From: an uncultured Chitinophagaceae bacterium
GTDB lineage: Bacteria; Bacteroidota; Bacteroidia; Chitinophagales; Chitinophagaceae
Assembly: GCA_903830285.1 (NCBI GenBank)
Contig: CAIKTE010000016.1
Span: forward strand, 1-49,123
Direction of reading: 5' to 3'
DNA: 49,123 nt
Of this stretch, positions 27,401 through 36,047 are shown in pieces (position 1 is the stretch's first letter; each line of letters starts with the position of its first letter). The notes beneath the pieces were generated by a model. The model worked only from the letters and a program-made list of their open reading frames with translations, did not search any database and had not been told where the DNA came from. The translations under genes and the position numbers were made by a program.

Positions 27401-27491
27401 AGGGCGTTACAATAAACTCTGCAGTTGATTGTGCATCAGCAATAAAGAATATTGCCTTTAAAAAAATCACTATCAGTATTTTTTTGACCAT
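24405..27491 (-). CDS. LytS-type sensor histidine kinase with periplasmic beta-propeller
   Basis: The 1028-residue membrane kinase has a signal peptide (about 1-20), then many two-component-regulator propeller repeats (for example GADGYMWIASFEGLVRFDG and DKDNNLWLGITRTGLVKV) up to about residue 700. A Y_Y_Y domain follows (YQFAYKLEGFDTGWTYCG), then one membrane helix at about 803-822 (WWFIVFVILLIATGLYFFY) and a His_kinase domain with the phosphorylated His at about 859 in QHLNPHFLFNSLTSL. The ATP-binding part is short, as in the LytS/YehU type. The sensor resembles that of the hybrid glycan regulators of Bacteroidota, but the output goes to a separate LytTR partner. A glycan or fragment signal is likely, not shown. 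Confidence 0.92.
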   Translation of the reverse strand: MVKKILIVIFLKAIFFIADAQSTAEFIVTPYNEINGISTKSVSDVLQGADGYMWIASFEGLVRFDGNSFKTFTNLPGFSNSISKMAEDKTGNIWLALADGSLARFNPLNAIFTNINLKFPKQSSLEKPGGVESIFFDKDNNLWLGITRTGLVKVNIDTYNTEVFNVVPETDTYFSPEIKKFYNRVLCIYEDENKLFWLATPDGLYTFNRITGNMKQISKRPPIGSNEFRNDNYRHIIRMQNKLWIAAWGGGLSSYDLRTGKFEIFKFDLQHPNEYTFNIFHSIIPKNDSEILVACADKGFLSFNSNTHRFVSYSNNPQFKNIPAWLWTKILFDKDKNIWALNETGLMKIQIPDYKFQFHSFPVKHSDNQMFYELVDVFDNDDLRLIATNFTDGLQVFNKNNDTHSSLPIEIMKGEENVSAIERIKKDKDGLIWVLSRDYIYQYDQKNGRLIKPFQPILYQKNTSNNFSDETIDISGNLWFGTIRNGMFFYDKATKKYTQFSSDEAGSHHLPTNLISSVASDNNGRVWFSSNRGYISYYDLKTNAIQSAKAINSILNGLYEQKVFDLFTDRKGFLWISTKSGLVKINCKTPVPEYVRSFTTENGLHSEFVVGLAEDSEGKIWGTESSIYAVCMIDEKRSKVLNYGMRDGINHPGEIMRLVNSCNNKLWLMAQGGYYECDPFATEASAKEQSLAITIMAVNSIDKHFQEEIQKNKKVLLEPGENSFYFEFAAIDFSRPEMYQFAYKLEGFDTGWTYCGNRKAVSYTNIPGGDYVFKVKTTTLRGEWNEHYSSIPFFIKTPFYKKWWFIVFVILLIATGLYFFYRFRMKQQKQILTLETKTYALGKEKSRVQYENLKQHLNPHFLFNSLTSLSSLIRVDQKSAIKFLDGMSKIYRYILQSKDEELIDLKDEIRFIQTFIQLQKTRFEEGLQVNIQVDELFNHKKIVPVTLQNLVENSIKHNIVDSETPLKIDIYTEDDYLVVRNNLQRKKFVETSNKQGLDNLISLYHYLSEKPLAIDETEHFFTVKIPLI

Positions 27492-27622
27492 ACCCTATAC
27501 GAAAATTGGTTTGCTTTAATATTAAGCAAACCAATTTAGCAAATTAAATCTCTTGAAGAAAATACAATATTTAAACTGTGTCAAAAACCAATTGAAGCGT
27601 AGGAGAAGCAGATTAAACTGTC

Positions 27623-28036
27623 TTATGCTTTACTCATGGAATTCTTCATGATATGCATCACTTCTATACTGCCTGTAAGCCAGGCATCAGCAATATCAGG
27701 TGTCCAGTCATTTTCCAACCCTTTTTCTAAGGTCCATAATAAGGCAGATCGGATCATTTCATAATGCTGTGGTAGTATACCGTAACCGGCATAAGTTGCT
27801 GCAACTAATCGTATATCATCTTCCAGATCATTGATCCTGTCTAAACGGGTGATGATGGTACTCAAAAAATCGAATAATAACTTGGATTGTCTTTCCAGTG
27901 AAAATTTAAAGATAGATTTCAGTGATGGATTCTTAAGGATCAAATGACTGTAAAACAGGTCTCCCACCGCTTTTGGTTCTACCTGTCTGAAATTTCTCCA
28001 GCTGTTCTTTACTAATGTGATTTGTTGGGGAGTCAT
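27623..28036 (-). CDS. Single-domain globin
   Basis: The 137-residue protein has the classical globin pattern: an N-terminal helix (TPQQITLVKNSWRNF), Phe43 at the CD1 position (LKSIFKFSLERQ), Gln50 as the likely distal E7 residue, and the proximal His91 in YGILPQHYEMIRSALLWTL. The EHY/QHY-type F-helix resembles Vitreoscilla-type haemoglobins and the globin part of flavohaemoglobins, but no reductase domain follows. It probably binds O2 or NO in the cytoplasm. It appears to be transcribed alone, downstream of a terminator. Confidence 0.88.
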   Translation of the reverse strand: MTPQQITLVKNSWRNFRQVEPKAVGDLFYSHLILKNPSLKSIFKFSLERQSKLLFDFLSTIITRLDRINDLEDDIRLVAATYAGYGILPQHYEMIRSALLWTLEKGLENDWTPDIADAWLTGSIEVMHIMKNSMSKA

Positions 28037-28066
28037 ATTGTTTTATTTCATTTCACATAATTCTTT

Positions 28067-28102
28067 AAAAAATTATTGTCCCGCTATTGAAAGCAGGACA
28101 AT
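28067..28102 (-). terminator. Terminator downstream of the small membrane protein gene
   Basis: ATTGTCC-x-GCT (28075-28085) pairs with AGC-x-GGACAAT (28092-28102) with one internal mismatch. On the minus strand the stem is followed by a run of T (A at 28067-28072). It separates the small gene at 28155 from the globin gene. Confidence 0.65.
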
Positions 28103-28154
28103 AAAGTTATTCATAGGTTAATTATATAACTACATTTCTATGCAAAATATTGCA

Positions 28155-28355
28155 CTACCGTAAACTCATTTTAAGCGCGGGCAATTTTTTGGCTTTTGCA
28201 TATTGTTCATTGTATTTGATCAACTCTCTGTTCTCGGTATTGTAATATGCAGAAAAATAAATAACCATCCCTGCGATGATATACGTGCAGAGGATTATTT
28301 TACTAAGTGTATTAAAATTCATTCCTCTTTGTACAAATGCTGTTTGCGATTTCAT
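28155..28355 (-). CDS. Small single-pass membrane protein, unknown function
   Basis: This 66-residue ORF starts with ATG and has one clear membrane segment, LSKIILCTYIIAGMVIYFSAYY (about 17-38), between a basic N-terminus and a charged C-terminal tail rich in Lys, Glu and Tyr. I do not recognise a family. A well-formed minus-strand terminator right after the stop supports it as a real transcribed gene. It could start at Met12 instead. Confidence 0.5.
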   Translation of the reverse strand: MKSQTAFVQRGMNFNTLSKIILCTYIIAGMVIYFSAYYNTENRELIKYNEQYAKAKKLPALKMSLR

Positions 28356-28691
28356 GGTTTTTATAAATTATGATGTAAATCTGCAATCCTGCTTTCATCA
28401 AAAAAAGTTTAACTGGTTCAAGCGCGGCATAAAAAAATTAAAGCGTAGTAAAATAGGAATGGAGTGAACCGCCGATTTACTGTTTGAACGATTCTCATAA
28501 AGTAGGGGGCTTTGAGATTGCCTGTATTTGATGGCAGAGCGGAGCTGTAAGAACTGATGCCAAAACAGCTCCGTACCCATCAAAAAAGCAGCTTTAATTC
28601 AGTTTTATGAAAGTTTTATTTCCACATCTTAACAAATGCCTCTTTTTCGCTTTACTGAATCATTATCTTTACCCGAATAAAACGCTTGTAT
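28356..28691. other. Gene-free stretch with a hairpin
   Basis: No convincing gene is present in these 336 bp between divergently read genes. CGGAGCTGT (28540-28548) pairs perfectly with ACAGCTCCG (28565-28573) across a 16-nt loop, with no T-run. Promoters for the small membrane protein gene (minus) and for the Gfo/Idh/MocA gene (plus) must lie here, but I cannot place their hexamers. Confidence 0.5.
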
Positions 28692-29666
28692 ATGTTGAAA
28701 GTAGGAGTATTTGGTGTAGGTCATTTGGGCAAATTTCATCTGAATAACTGGAAAGAAATCGAGGGTGTTAAGCTGGTTGGTTTTTTTGATCCCAATAATG
28801 ATGCTGCCAAACAAGTTACTGCCGAATATGGTTTGAAACGATATATGGATGAAGATAAACTGATGGATGCCTGCGATATCATTGATGTGGTTGTTCCAAC
28901 CGATCATCATTTTGAAGTTTGTATGGCTGCCGTAAGAAAAGGTAAACATGTATTTGTTGAAAAACCTTTGACCAATACCATTGAAGAAGCCAAGCAGTTG
29001 GTGAATATGATCAAGGAAGCCAATGTAAAATTTCAGGTAGGGCATGTTGAAAGATTTAATCCCGCATATCTGGCCATCAAGGATATGAACCTGAATCCTA
29101 TGTTCATTGAAGTGCATCGTTTGGCACAATTTAATCCTCGTGGAACAGAAGTAAGTGTGATACTGGATCTGATGATACATGATATTGATATCATTTTAAG
29201 TTTGATCAAAAGTGACGTGAAAAATATTCTGGCAAGTGGTGTTGCTGTGATGACCGATACACCGGATATTGCCAACGTTCGAATTGAATTCAATAACGGA
29301 TGTGTAGCTAATTTGACCAGCAGCCGTATCAGCATGAAAAAGATGCGTAAGATGCGATTGTTCCAGAAAGATGCTTATTTAGGGATCGATTTCTTACAAA
29401 AGAAAACAGAGATCATCAAACTGAAACAAACGGATGATACAAATGTTTTCTCTTTCGATATAGAAACACCACATGGCAAAAAAACAATTGCAGTAGCCAA
29501 TCCGGAGATACTTCCCGCAAATGCAATTAAATTAGAACTGGAAAGTTTTGTAAATGCCATCAATAATAATACGGCAACGGTTGTCAGCGAAATTGATGGC
29601 CTTTTAGCTATGGAAGTAGCACATCAGATCCTGGAGAAAATAAACAGCACCAGTATCCTTGTTTAA
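28692..29666 (+). CDS. Gfo/Idh/MocA-family oxidoreductase (cytoplasmic)
   Basis: The protein has 324 residues from the ATG at 28692; the frame also holds a TTG six bases earlier. It begins directly with a Rossmann fold (VGVFGVGHLGKFHLNNW), and carries the EKP motif (VFVEKPLTNTIEEAK) and the catalytic-domain motif GHVERFNPAY. It has no signal peptide, unlike the exported relative at 17146. Several family members act on UDP-sugars, for example UDP-GlcNAc 3-dehydrogenases of lipid A and O-antigen pathways. The sugar transferase 32 bp downstream suggests that kind of role, but the substrate is not known. Confidence 0.88.
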   Translation: MLKVGVFGVGHLGKFHLNNWKEIEGVKLVGFFDPNNDAAKQVTAEYGLKRYMDEDKLMDACDIIDVVVPTDHHFEVCMAAVRKGKHVFVEKPLTNTIEEAKQLVNMIKEANVKFQVGHVERFNPAYLAIKDMNLNPMFIEVHRLAQFNPRGTEVSVILDLMIHDIDIILSLIKSDVKNILASGVAVMTDTPDIANVRIEFNNGCVANLTSSRISMKKMRKMRLFQKDAYLGIDFLQKKTEIIKLKQTDDTNVFSFDIETPHGKKTIAVANPEILPANAIKLELESFVNAINNNTATVVSEIDGLLAMEVAHQILEKINSTSILV

Positions 29667-29698
29667 ATTGTAGAAAACAACTATTCTCCTTCCAGTAA

Positions 29699-30280
29699 AT
29701 GAATCAGCAGTTGAAAAGATCATTAGATATTATTTTCTCAGTAACGGCATTGATACTATTGTCGCCGGTATTGCTCATCATTGCAATCATCACCATACTG
29801 TCTTCCAAAGGATCGATCATTTATAAACAGGAACGGATCGGATACCGTGAAAAACCTTTCACCATTTACAAATTCAGAAGCATGTATGCTGATGCTGAAA
29901 AGAATGGCCCTGCCCTATCCAGCGACAATGATATTCGTATCACTGCATGGGGTAAGTTCATGCGTACATGGCGAATGGATGAATTACCTCAATTGTGGAA
30001 TATCCTGATCGGTGATATGAGTTTGGTTGGACCAAGGCCTGAAAGAAAGTTTTATATTGATCAGGTGATCAAACAATCACCGCAATACAACGACCTGTTG
30101 AAAGTAAAGCCGGGATTGACTTCCTGGGGGATGGTTAAATTCGGATATGCTTCTTCGGTAGATGAAATGATCCAGAGAATGGAATATGATCTGAAGTATA
30201 TTGAGAATACTTCCATGCTGCTAGACTTCAGAATTATCCTGCATACTTTTAGTCTGGTAGTATCCGGTAAAGGAAAATAG
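29699..30280 (+). CDS. Bacterial sugar transferase (polyprenyl-phosphate sugar-1-phosphate transferase)
   Basis: The 193-residue protein has one N-terminal hydrophobic hairpin (IIFSVTALILLSPVLLIIAI) and the compact catalytic domain of the WcaJ/PglC family. Typical motifs are KQERIGYREKPFTIYKFRSM, RTWRMDELPQLWNILIGDMS, LVGPRPERKFY and VKPGLTSWG. These enzymes transfer a sugar-1-phosphate from a UDP-sugar to undecaprenyl phosphate at the cytoplasmic membrane, starting a lipid-linked glycan. It is the short form without the extra N-terminal helices of WcaJ. It probably shares a transcript with the oxidoreductase gene upstream. Confidence 0.93.
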   Translation: MNQQLKRSLDIIFSVTALILLSPVLLIIAIITILSSKGSIIYKQERIGYREKPFTIYKFRSMYADAEKNGPALSSDNDIRITAWGKFMRTWRMDELPQLWNILIGDMSLVGPRPERKFYIDQVIKQSPQYNDLLKVKPGLTSWGMVKFGYASSVDEMIQRMEYDLKYIENTSMLLDFRIILHTFSLVVSGKGK

Positions 30281-30301
30281 CTTTTTATTTCACGATTTTT
30301 T

Positions 30302-30400
30302 TTCGAATTACACGAAATGATATTTTCCAATTAAGTTGTTTCATAAAATTTAGTTTTTTAGTTGCTAATTTTAATACTCCCTAATTCGTGTAATTTGATT
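30302..30400. repeat. TTCGTGTAATT inverted repeat in an intergenic gap
   Basis: AATTACACGAA (30306-30316) is mirrored exactly by TTCGTGTAATT (30385-30395), and a related GAATTAGTGTAAT follows. The 141-bp gap between the sugar transferase and the FemAB-like gene holds little else. It resembles in sequence the long hairpin at 35989-36031. Confidence 0.5.
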
Positions 30401-30421
30401 GAATTAGTGTAATCAATTAAA

Positions 30422-31339
30422 ATGTCTTTTCAGCAAATACATATCATATCATCCTCGCAGATTGACAAAAGCAAATGGAATGATCGTATCAATAAAAGCA
30501 GCAATGGGCTTATTTATGCCAACAGCTTTTATCTGGATGCCATGACCGATCATTGGCATGGGCTAATTATTGGTGACTACGAGTCCGTAATGCCATTACC
30601 CTGGAGAAAAAAATATGGGATCAGGTATTTGTATACGCCGGCTTTCATGCAACAATTGGGATTGATTGGTACTGAATCAGTTGATGTTAATACCGTAATA
30701 CAAGAGCTGTATTTATTCGCAGGATATGGCGACTACCTTTTCAATTTTACAAATAACAGTATGGAAACTTCAATTACTGTAAAAAATTGTAACAATTATA
30801 TTCTTGATTTTTCTATAGGTTATGAATCCATCAACAGTAATTATAAAACAAACCTGCTCAGAAATTTAAATAAGTCTCAGTCAGAGATTTTACAATATTC
30901 CACTTCAGAAAATATTCTTGCGGCTATAGACATGCATCAGCAATTACAATCTCAAAATATTTCGCATGTTAGCATTGCAGATTATGATCGGTTCAAAAAG
31001 TTAGCCTTGCTGTTACATGCACAAAATCAATGTATCATCAGAGAAGTGAAAAATAATAGTGGTCAAATTTTGTCTGCTGCATTATTATTGAAAGATGATC
31101 GCCGCATATATAATATCATCAATGCAACAACCGAAGCCGGTAAAAATACAAATGCCAATCACTTTTTAATGGATCAGATCATCAAAGAATTTGCTGGGCA
31201 AGCTCTTTTATTCGATTTTGAAGGCAGTAATATTCCCGGTGTCAAAAACTTTTATGAAATGTTCGGAACCCTTAACCAGCCTTATTTTCACTGGCATTTT
31301 AATAAATTACCCTGGCCATTGAGATTACTAAAGTCCTGA
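30422..31339 (+). CDS. FemAB/GNAT-like acyltransferase, unknown substrate
   Basis: The 305-residue protein resembles the GNAT/FemAB-like proteins of Bacteroidota. It has an N-terminal half with GLIYANSFYLDAM and PLPWRKKYGIRYLYTPAFMQ, and a C-terminal GNAT-like half with SAALLLKDDRRIYNIINATTE, then LLFDFEGSNIPGVKNFYEMFG. Relatives add amino acids or acyl groups to peptidoglycan or polysaccharide precursors. Its place after an oxidoreductase and a sugar transferase suggests cell-surface glycan modification. The stop overlaps the end of the convergent ispD gene by 12 bp. Confidence 0.7.
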   Translation: MSFQQIHIISSSQIDKSKWNDRINKSSNGLIYANSFYLDAMTDHWHGLIIGDYESVMPLPWRKKYGIRYLYTPAFMQQLGLIGTESVDVNTVIQELYLFAGYGDYLFNFTNNSMETSITVKNCNNYILDFSIGYESINSNYKTNLLRNLNKSQSEILQYSTSENILAAIDMHQQLQSQNISHVSIADYDRFKKLALLLHAQNQCIIREVKNNSGQILSAALLLKDDRRIYNIINATTEAGKNTNANHFLMDQIIKEFAGQALLFDFEGSNIPGVKNFYEMFGTLNQPYFHWHFNKLPWPLRLLKS

Positions 31340-32005
31340 CCTTTCTTCCAATATCTTTTCGGCCATCAACAGATCTATTGGCCTTGTTATTTTAATATTG
31401 CTGTATTCACCTTCAATTAAAAATATCGGTTTGCCGGAGGCTTCCACAACTGTTGCCTCATCAGTGAAAGAAGCGTCATATACTTGCTGAAATGCTGGTA
31501 AAAGAATTTCGCTCTTAAATGTTTGAGGTGTTTGAATGATGCGCACTCTGTTTCTGTCGGCCACAAAATTTTTCTCCCCTTCAATAATTCTGATACTGTC
31601 TGTTGCAGCAACAGCAGGGATCGCTGATCCTTTTACCAATGCCTGTTCATAACAGCTTCTTATCAATTCCTTACTCACCAAACATCGTACGCCATCATGT
31701 ACAAACACAATAGAATTTTCTTTGATCATATTCAATCCGTTCTGAACTGAATGAAATCTCGTTTCCCCGCCTCTGGTGATCTGAATTCGGTGGCTATCTT
31801 TAAATAATCTCTTTAATGCCTCTCCTGCTTCCAAATGCTCTTCAGGTAATACTAAAATAATCTCGAGATCATCATAGGCCGATAGAAAAGCATCTGCACT
31901 ATACCACAGTAATGGGTTCCCCTGCAACAATAAAAATTGCTTAGGAGTCTTTACTCCCATTCTTATCCCGCTCCCGCCCGCAACAATTACTGCAATCTTT
32001 TTCAT
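31328..32005 (-). CDS. ispD: 2-C-methyl-D-erythritol 4-phosphate cytidylyltransferase
   Basis: The 225-residue enzyme transfers CMP from CTP to methylerythritol phosphate in the non-mevalonate isoprenoid pathway. The nucleotide-binding start (AVIVAGGSGIRMGVKTPKQF) and the VFVHDGVRCLVSKELI, ATDSIR, RVRIIQTPQTFK, FTDEATVVE and SNIKITRPIDLLMAEKIL boxes are all present. Length is normal. It stands alone on the minus strand, with its 3' end overlapping the FemAB-like gene. Confidence 0.96.
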   Translation of the reverse strand: MKKIAVIVAGGSGIRMGVKTPKQFLLLQGNPLLWYSADAFLSAYDDLEIILVLPEEHLEAGEALKRLFKDSHRIQITRGGETRFHSVQNGLNMIKENSIVFVHDGVRCLVSKELIRSCYEQALVKGSAIPAVAATDSIRIIEGEKNFVADRNRVRIIQTPQTFKSEILLPAFQQVYDASFTDEATVVEASGKPIFLIEGEYSNIKITRPIDLLMAEKILEERSGL

Positions 32006-33731
<1,726 letters not shown>

Positions 33732-34055
33732 TAGAACGCGAATAATACAAATGAAACGGATTTGTACTGATAGTGTAAAGGTTGCCAACTTTATGAAAGT
33801 TGGCAACCTTTTTTATTTACCCAAGTTTGAGTGATTATTAAATGTGTCGTAGCAGTAAAAAAACAAACTATCCGCTGGTGGACTGTCCTAACAACAATAC
33901 ATAAAAATTAATGCTAAGTAGCTGATTATCAATTTGCATATTTTTTTGGAATTACATATAATAACGCCAACCTTTGTGTTAGTGGCGTGCTAAATGACCA
34001 AAAAAATCAAACACAATCTATCACAAGTATATTCAAATATTATCAAATAAAAGCA
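33732..34055. other. Gene-free stretch: terminator plus cassette-like left flank
   Basis: These 324 bp hold the hairpin terminator at 33777-33814 and, further right, an inverted repeat arm ATAACGCCAACCT (33961-33973) that returns in inverted form after the SIMPL gene. The rest is AT-rich and shows no gene. Confidence 0.5.
33777..33814 (+). terminator. Terminator built from a perfect GGTTGCCAAC palindrome
   Basis: AAAGGTTGCCAACTTT (33777-33792) and AAAGTTGGCAACCTTT (33796-33811) form a perfect 16-bp stem with a 3-nt loop, followed by a T-run. It ends the tyrosine phenol-lyase-like gene. A second hairpin with the same core lies at 48961-48993. Confidence 0.85.
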
Positions 34056-34814
34056 ATGGAAAACAAATCGCTTACTAAAGCACTTATTGTAGGAATTTCC
34101 ATTTTAATAGGATTGACCTCATTGGGTATTTTTATATTCAAAGGTCTAAAGACATTTAGTGACAAGGATCGTGTAGTAACAGTAAAAGGTCTTGCCGAAA
34201 TGAATATAACTGCAACATCTGCATCAATATCTTTAAACTTTTCTTTTTCAGGAGACAATTTACCGGACATCATTAAGCAAACAGATTTGAAAAAAAAATC
34301 TATCATCAATTATTTATCAAGTATTGGATATGACAAAAATGATATTCAATTAAACAATATTGATATTATCGACAAACAAAAATATTTCGAAACCGAATGG
34401 CAAAATGGACAACAAGTAAAGGCCAAAATAGATAGATATACTACTACTCAAAGTTTGACAATACAGTCAAAAGACATTAAAGCCACAGAAGATAAATCTG
34501 CTCAAATAAAATTAGATCTAGTTAGTAAAGATTTAACCTCGATAGCTACAACCAATTATTCTTTTCCTGAATTAAACTCGATAAAACCAAAACTTATCGC
34601 TGAAAGCACTAAAAATGCAAGAATTGCAGGAGAACAGTTTGCTAATGATTCAAAAGCTGTATTAGGCAAGATAAAGACAGCCTCACAGGGACAAATTACA
34701 ATTGCCGGAAAGTATCATTATGACGAAGATGGAGCTGCTGATAGTGAAAAGCCTAAAGAGCCTTATATTCAAAAAGCCAGAGTTGTAAGTACGATCGTGT
34801 TCTTTTTGGAATAG
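34056..34814 (+). CDS. SIMPL-domain (DUF541) protein
   Basis: The protein has 252 residues from the ATG at 34056; a GTG at 33987 would add a leader-like stretch and is unlikely. It has an N-terminal membrane/signal segment (ALIVGISILIGLTSLGIFIF) and a SIMPL domain with DRVVTVKGLAEMNITATSAS, LSSIGYDKNDIQLNNIDI and KAVLGKIKTASQGQITI. Family members sit in the envelope; their roles are poorly known. The gene is A-rich and flanked by inverted ATAACGCCAA(A)CCT arms, so it may have been acquired as a unit. Confidence 0.85.
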   Translation: MENKSLTKALIVGISILIGLTSLGIFIFKGLKTFSDKDRVVTVKGLAEMNITATSASISLNFSFSGDNLPDIIKQTDLKKKSIINYLSSIGYDKNDIQLNNIDIIDKQKYFETEWQNGQQVKAKIDRYTTTQSLTIQSKDIKATEDKSAQIKLDLVSKDLTSIATTNYSFPELNSIKPKLIAESTKNARIAGEQFANDSKAVLGKIKTASQGQITIAGKYHYDEDGAADSEKPKEPYIQKARVVSTIVFFLE

Positions 34815-34835
34815 CCAAGCACTTTCACTAAGATT

Positions 34836-34849
34836 AGGTTTGGCGTTAT
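34836..34849 (-). repeat. Right arm of inverted repeat flanking the SIMPL gene
   Basis: On the minus strand this reads ATAACGCCAAACCT, matching ATAACGCCAACCT at 33961-33973 (plus) except for one extra A. The two arms bracket the SIMPL gene in inverted orientation. Confidence 0.55.
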
Positions 34850-34913
34850 CCAATTCAAATCAAAAAATAGAAACGCTCCATAAGTTGGTTTGTTTGCTTC
34901 ATCCGTGTTCCAT

Positions 34914-35861
34914 TCATTTATAAATACTCACTTCATTGATGCCCCTGCTGTTCCTCACACCGCGGTACATGCCTGCACTGTTCAACACCATCGCATGATT
35001 GCCTTTTGCATCCACACCTATCATGCCTCCTTCACCGCCGATATTTACTAATTTTTTACTGACCACTTCTGTCATGGCTTCTTGTAAGCTCAATCCTTTG
35101 TATTCCATCAAACAGCTTACATCGTAAGCAGCTACAGTGCGGATGAACATTTCTCCATGTCCGGTACAACTGATCGCACAGGTTTTATTGTTGGCATAAG
35201 TACCGCAACCTATTACCGGACTATCACCAATCCTTCCGTATTTTTTATTGGTCATACCTCCTGTACTGGTGGCTGCAGCAATGTTTCCATTGGCATCGCA
35301 TGCAACTGCCCCAACGGTTCCGAATTTTTTATCTCGTAATAATTCTTCCAGATGATGATTGGTATGATCGAGCGAATAATTATCAGAATCACGGATCGCT
35401 TTCCACTGATCGTAACGGAATGCTGAATAAAAATATTCGTCAGGCTCTAATTTTATACCCTGTTTGATGGCAAAATCATTCGCCCCTTTTCCGCTTAAAA
35501 AAACATGATTACTGTTGCGCATCACTTCTGTGGCCAACATGATGGGGTTACGAACATTACGAACACCTGCAACTGCACCGGCACTCAGATCACTGCCATC
35601 CATGATAGCTGCATCCATTTCCTGAACACCCTTTTTTGTAAATACTGCGCCACGGCCAGCATTGAACAATACATTATCTTCTAAAATAACAATGGCAGCT
35701 TTAATGGCATTCACTGCAGTACCGCCCTGTTCCAATACACCGTAACCCGCATCCAGTGCAATTTGCAATGCATTAAAGTAAGCAGACTCCAGTTCGGCTG
35801 TCATATCTTCTTTTAATATAGTTCCCGCACCGCCATGTAATACCATTGAAAAATCTGACAT
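34914..35861 (-). CDS. iaaA: Isoaspartyl peptidase / L-asparaginase (Ntn hydrolase)
   Basis: This 315-residue type III asparaginase is made as a precursor that cuts itself before the nucleophile Thr182 (KKFGTVGAVACDANGN). The N-terminal VLHGGAGTI, the NAGRGAVFTKKG loop and the substrate loop GDSPVIGCGTYANN are family marks. There is no signal peptide, so the enzyme should be cytoplasmic and hydrolyse beta-aspartyl dipeptides and asparagine. It stands alone on the minus strand. Confidence 0.93.
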   Translation of the reverse strand: MSDFSMVLHGGAGTILKEDMTAELESAYFNALQIALDAGYGVLEQGGTAVNAIKAAIVILEDNVLFNAGRGAVFTKKGVQEMDAAIMDGSDLSAGAVAGVRNVRNPIMLATEVMRNSNHVFLSGKGANDFAIKQGIKLEPDEYFYSAFRYDQWKAIRDSDNYSLDHTNHHLEELLRDKKFGTVGAVACDANGNIAAATSTGGMTNKKYGRIGDSPVIGCGTYANNKTCAISCTGHGEMFIRTVAAYDVSCLMEYKGLSLQEAMTEVVSKKLVNIGGEGGMIGVDAKGNHAMVLNSAGMYRGVRNSRGINEVSIYK

Positions 35862-35988
35862 GATATACGTCTTTGATCAGCTTGTAAATTAGCTAATAAA
35901 GCAACTTAGAATTTTGAATTAATTTTCGGAGATGCTGCAAATCATGCAAACAATCAAGAGATTTGTTAGAAGCTGATTAAAATAATGA

Positions 35989-36031
35989 TGCCACGAATGC
36001 ACGAATAAAATCAATTCGTGCATTCGTGGCA
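35989..36031. repeat. Perfect 18-bp hairpin (GCCACGAATGCACGAAT family)
   Basis: TGCCACGAATGCACGAAT (35989-36006) pairs perfectly with ATTCGTGCATTCGTGGCA (36014-36031) around a 7-nt loop. It lies just after the heptose kinase gene on the minus strand and may act as its terminator, although the T-run is poor. The stem itself has internal near-repeats (ACGAATGCACGAAT). Confidence 0.75.
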
Positions 36032-36047
36032 AACTATAACTGGTTTT

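Noticed and set aside
28398-28583. 61-codon minus-strand frame in the gap before the cytoplasmic Gfo/Idh/MocA gene
   Set aside because: It spans the hairpin at 28540-28573, has no motif and no neighbour on its strand within reach.
33880-34000. Integron attC site left of the SIMPL gene
   Set aside because: GCCAAC and GTTAGTG recall the attC core boxes and can partly fold back, but neither fits the consensus fully, no integron integrase is in the window, and only one gene is enclosed.
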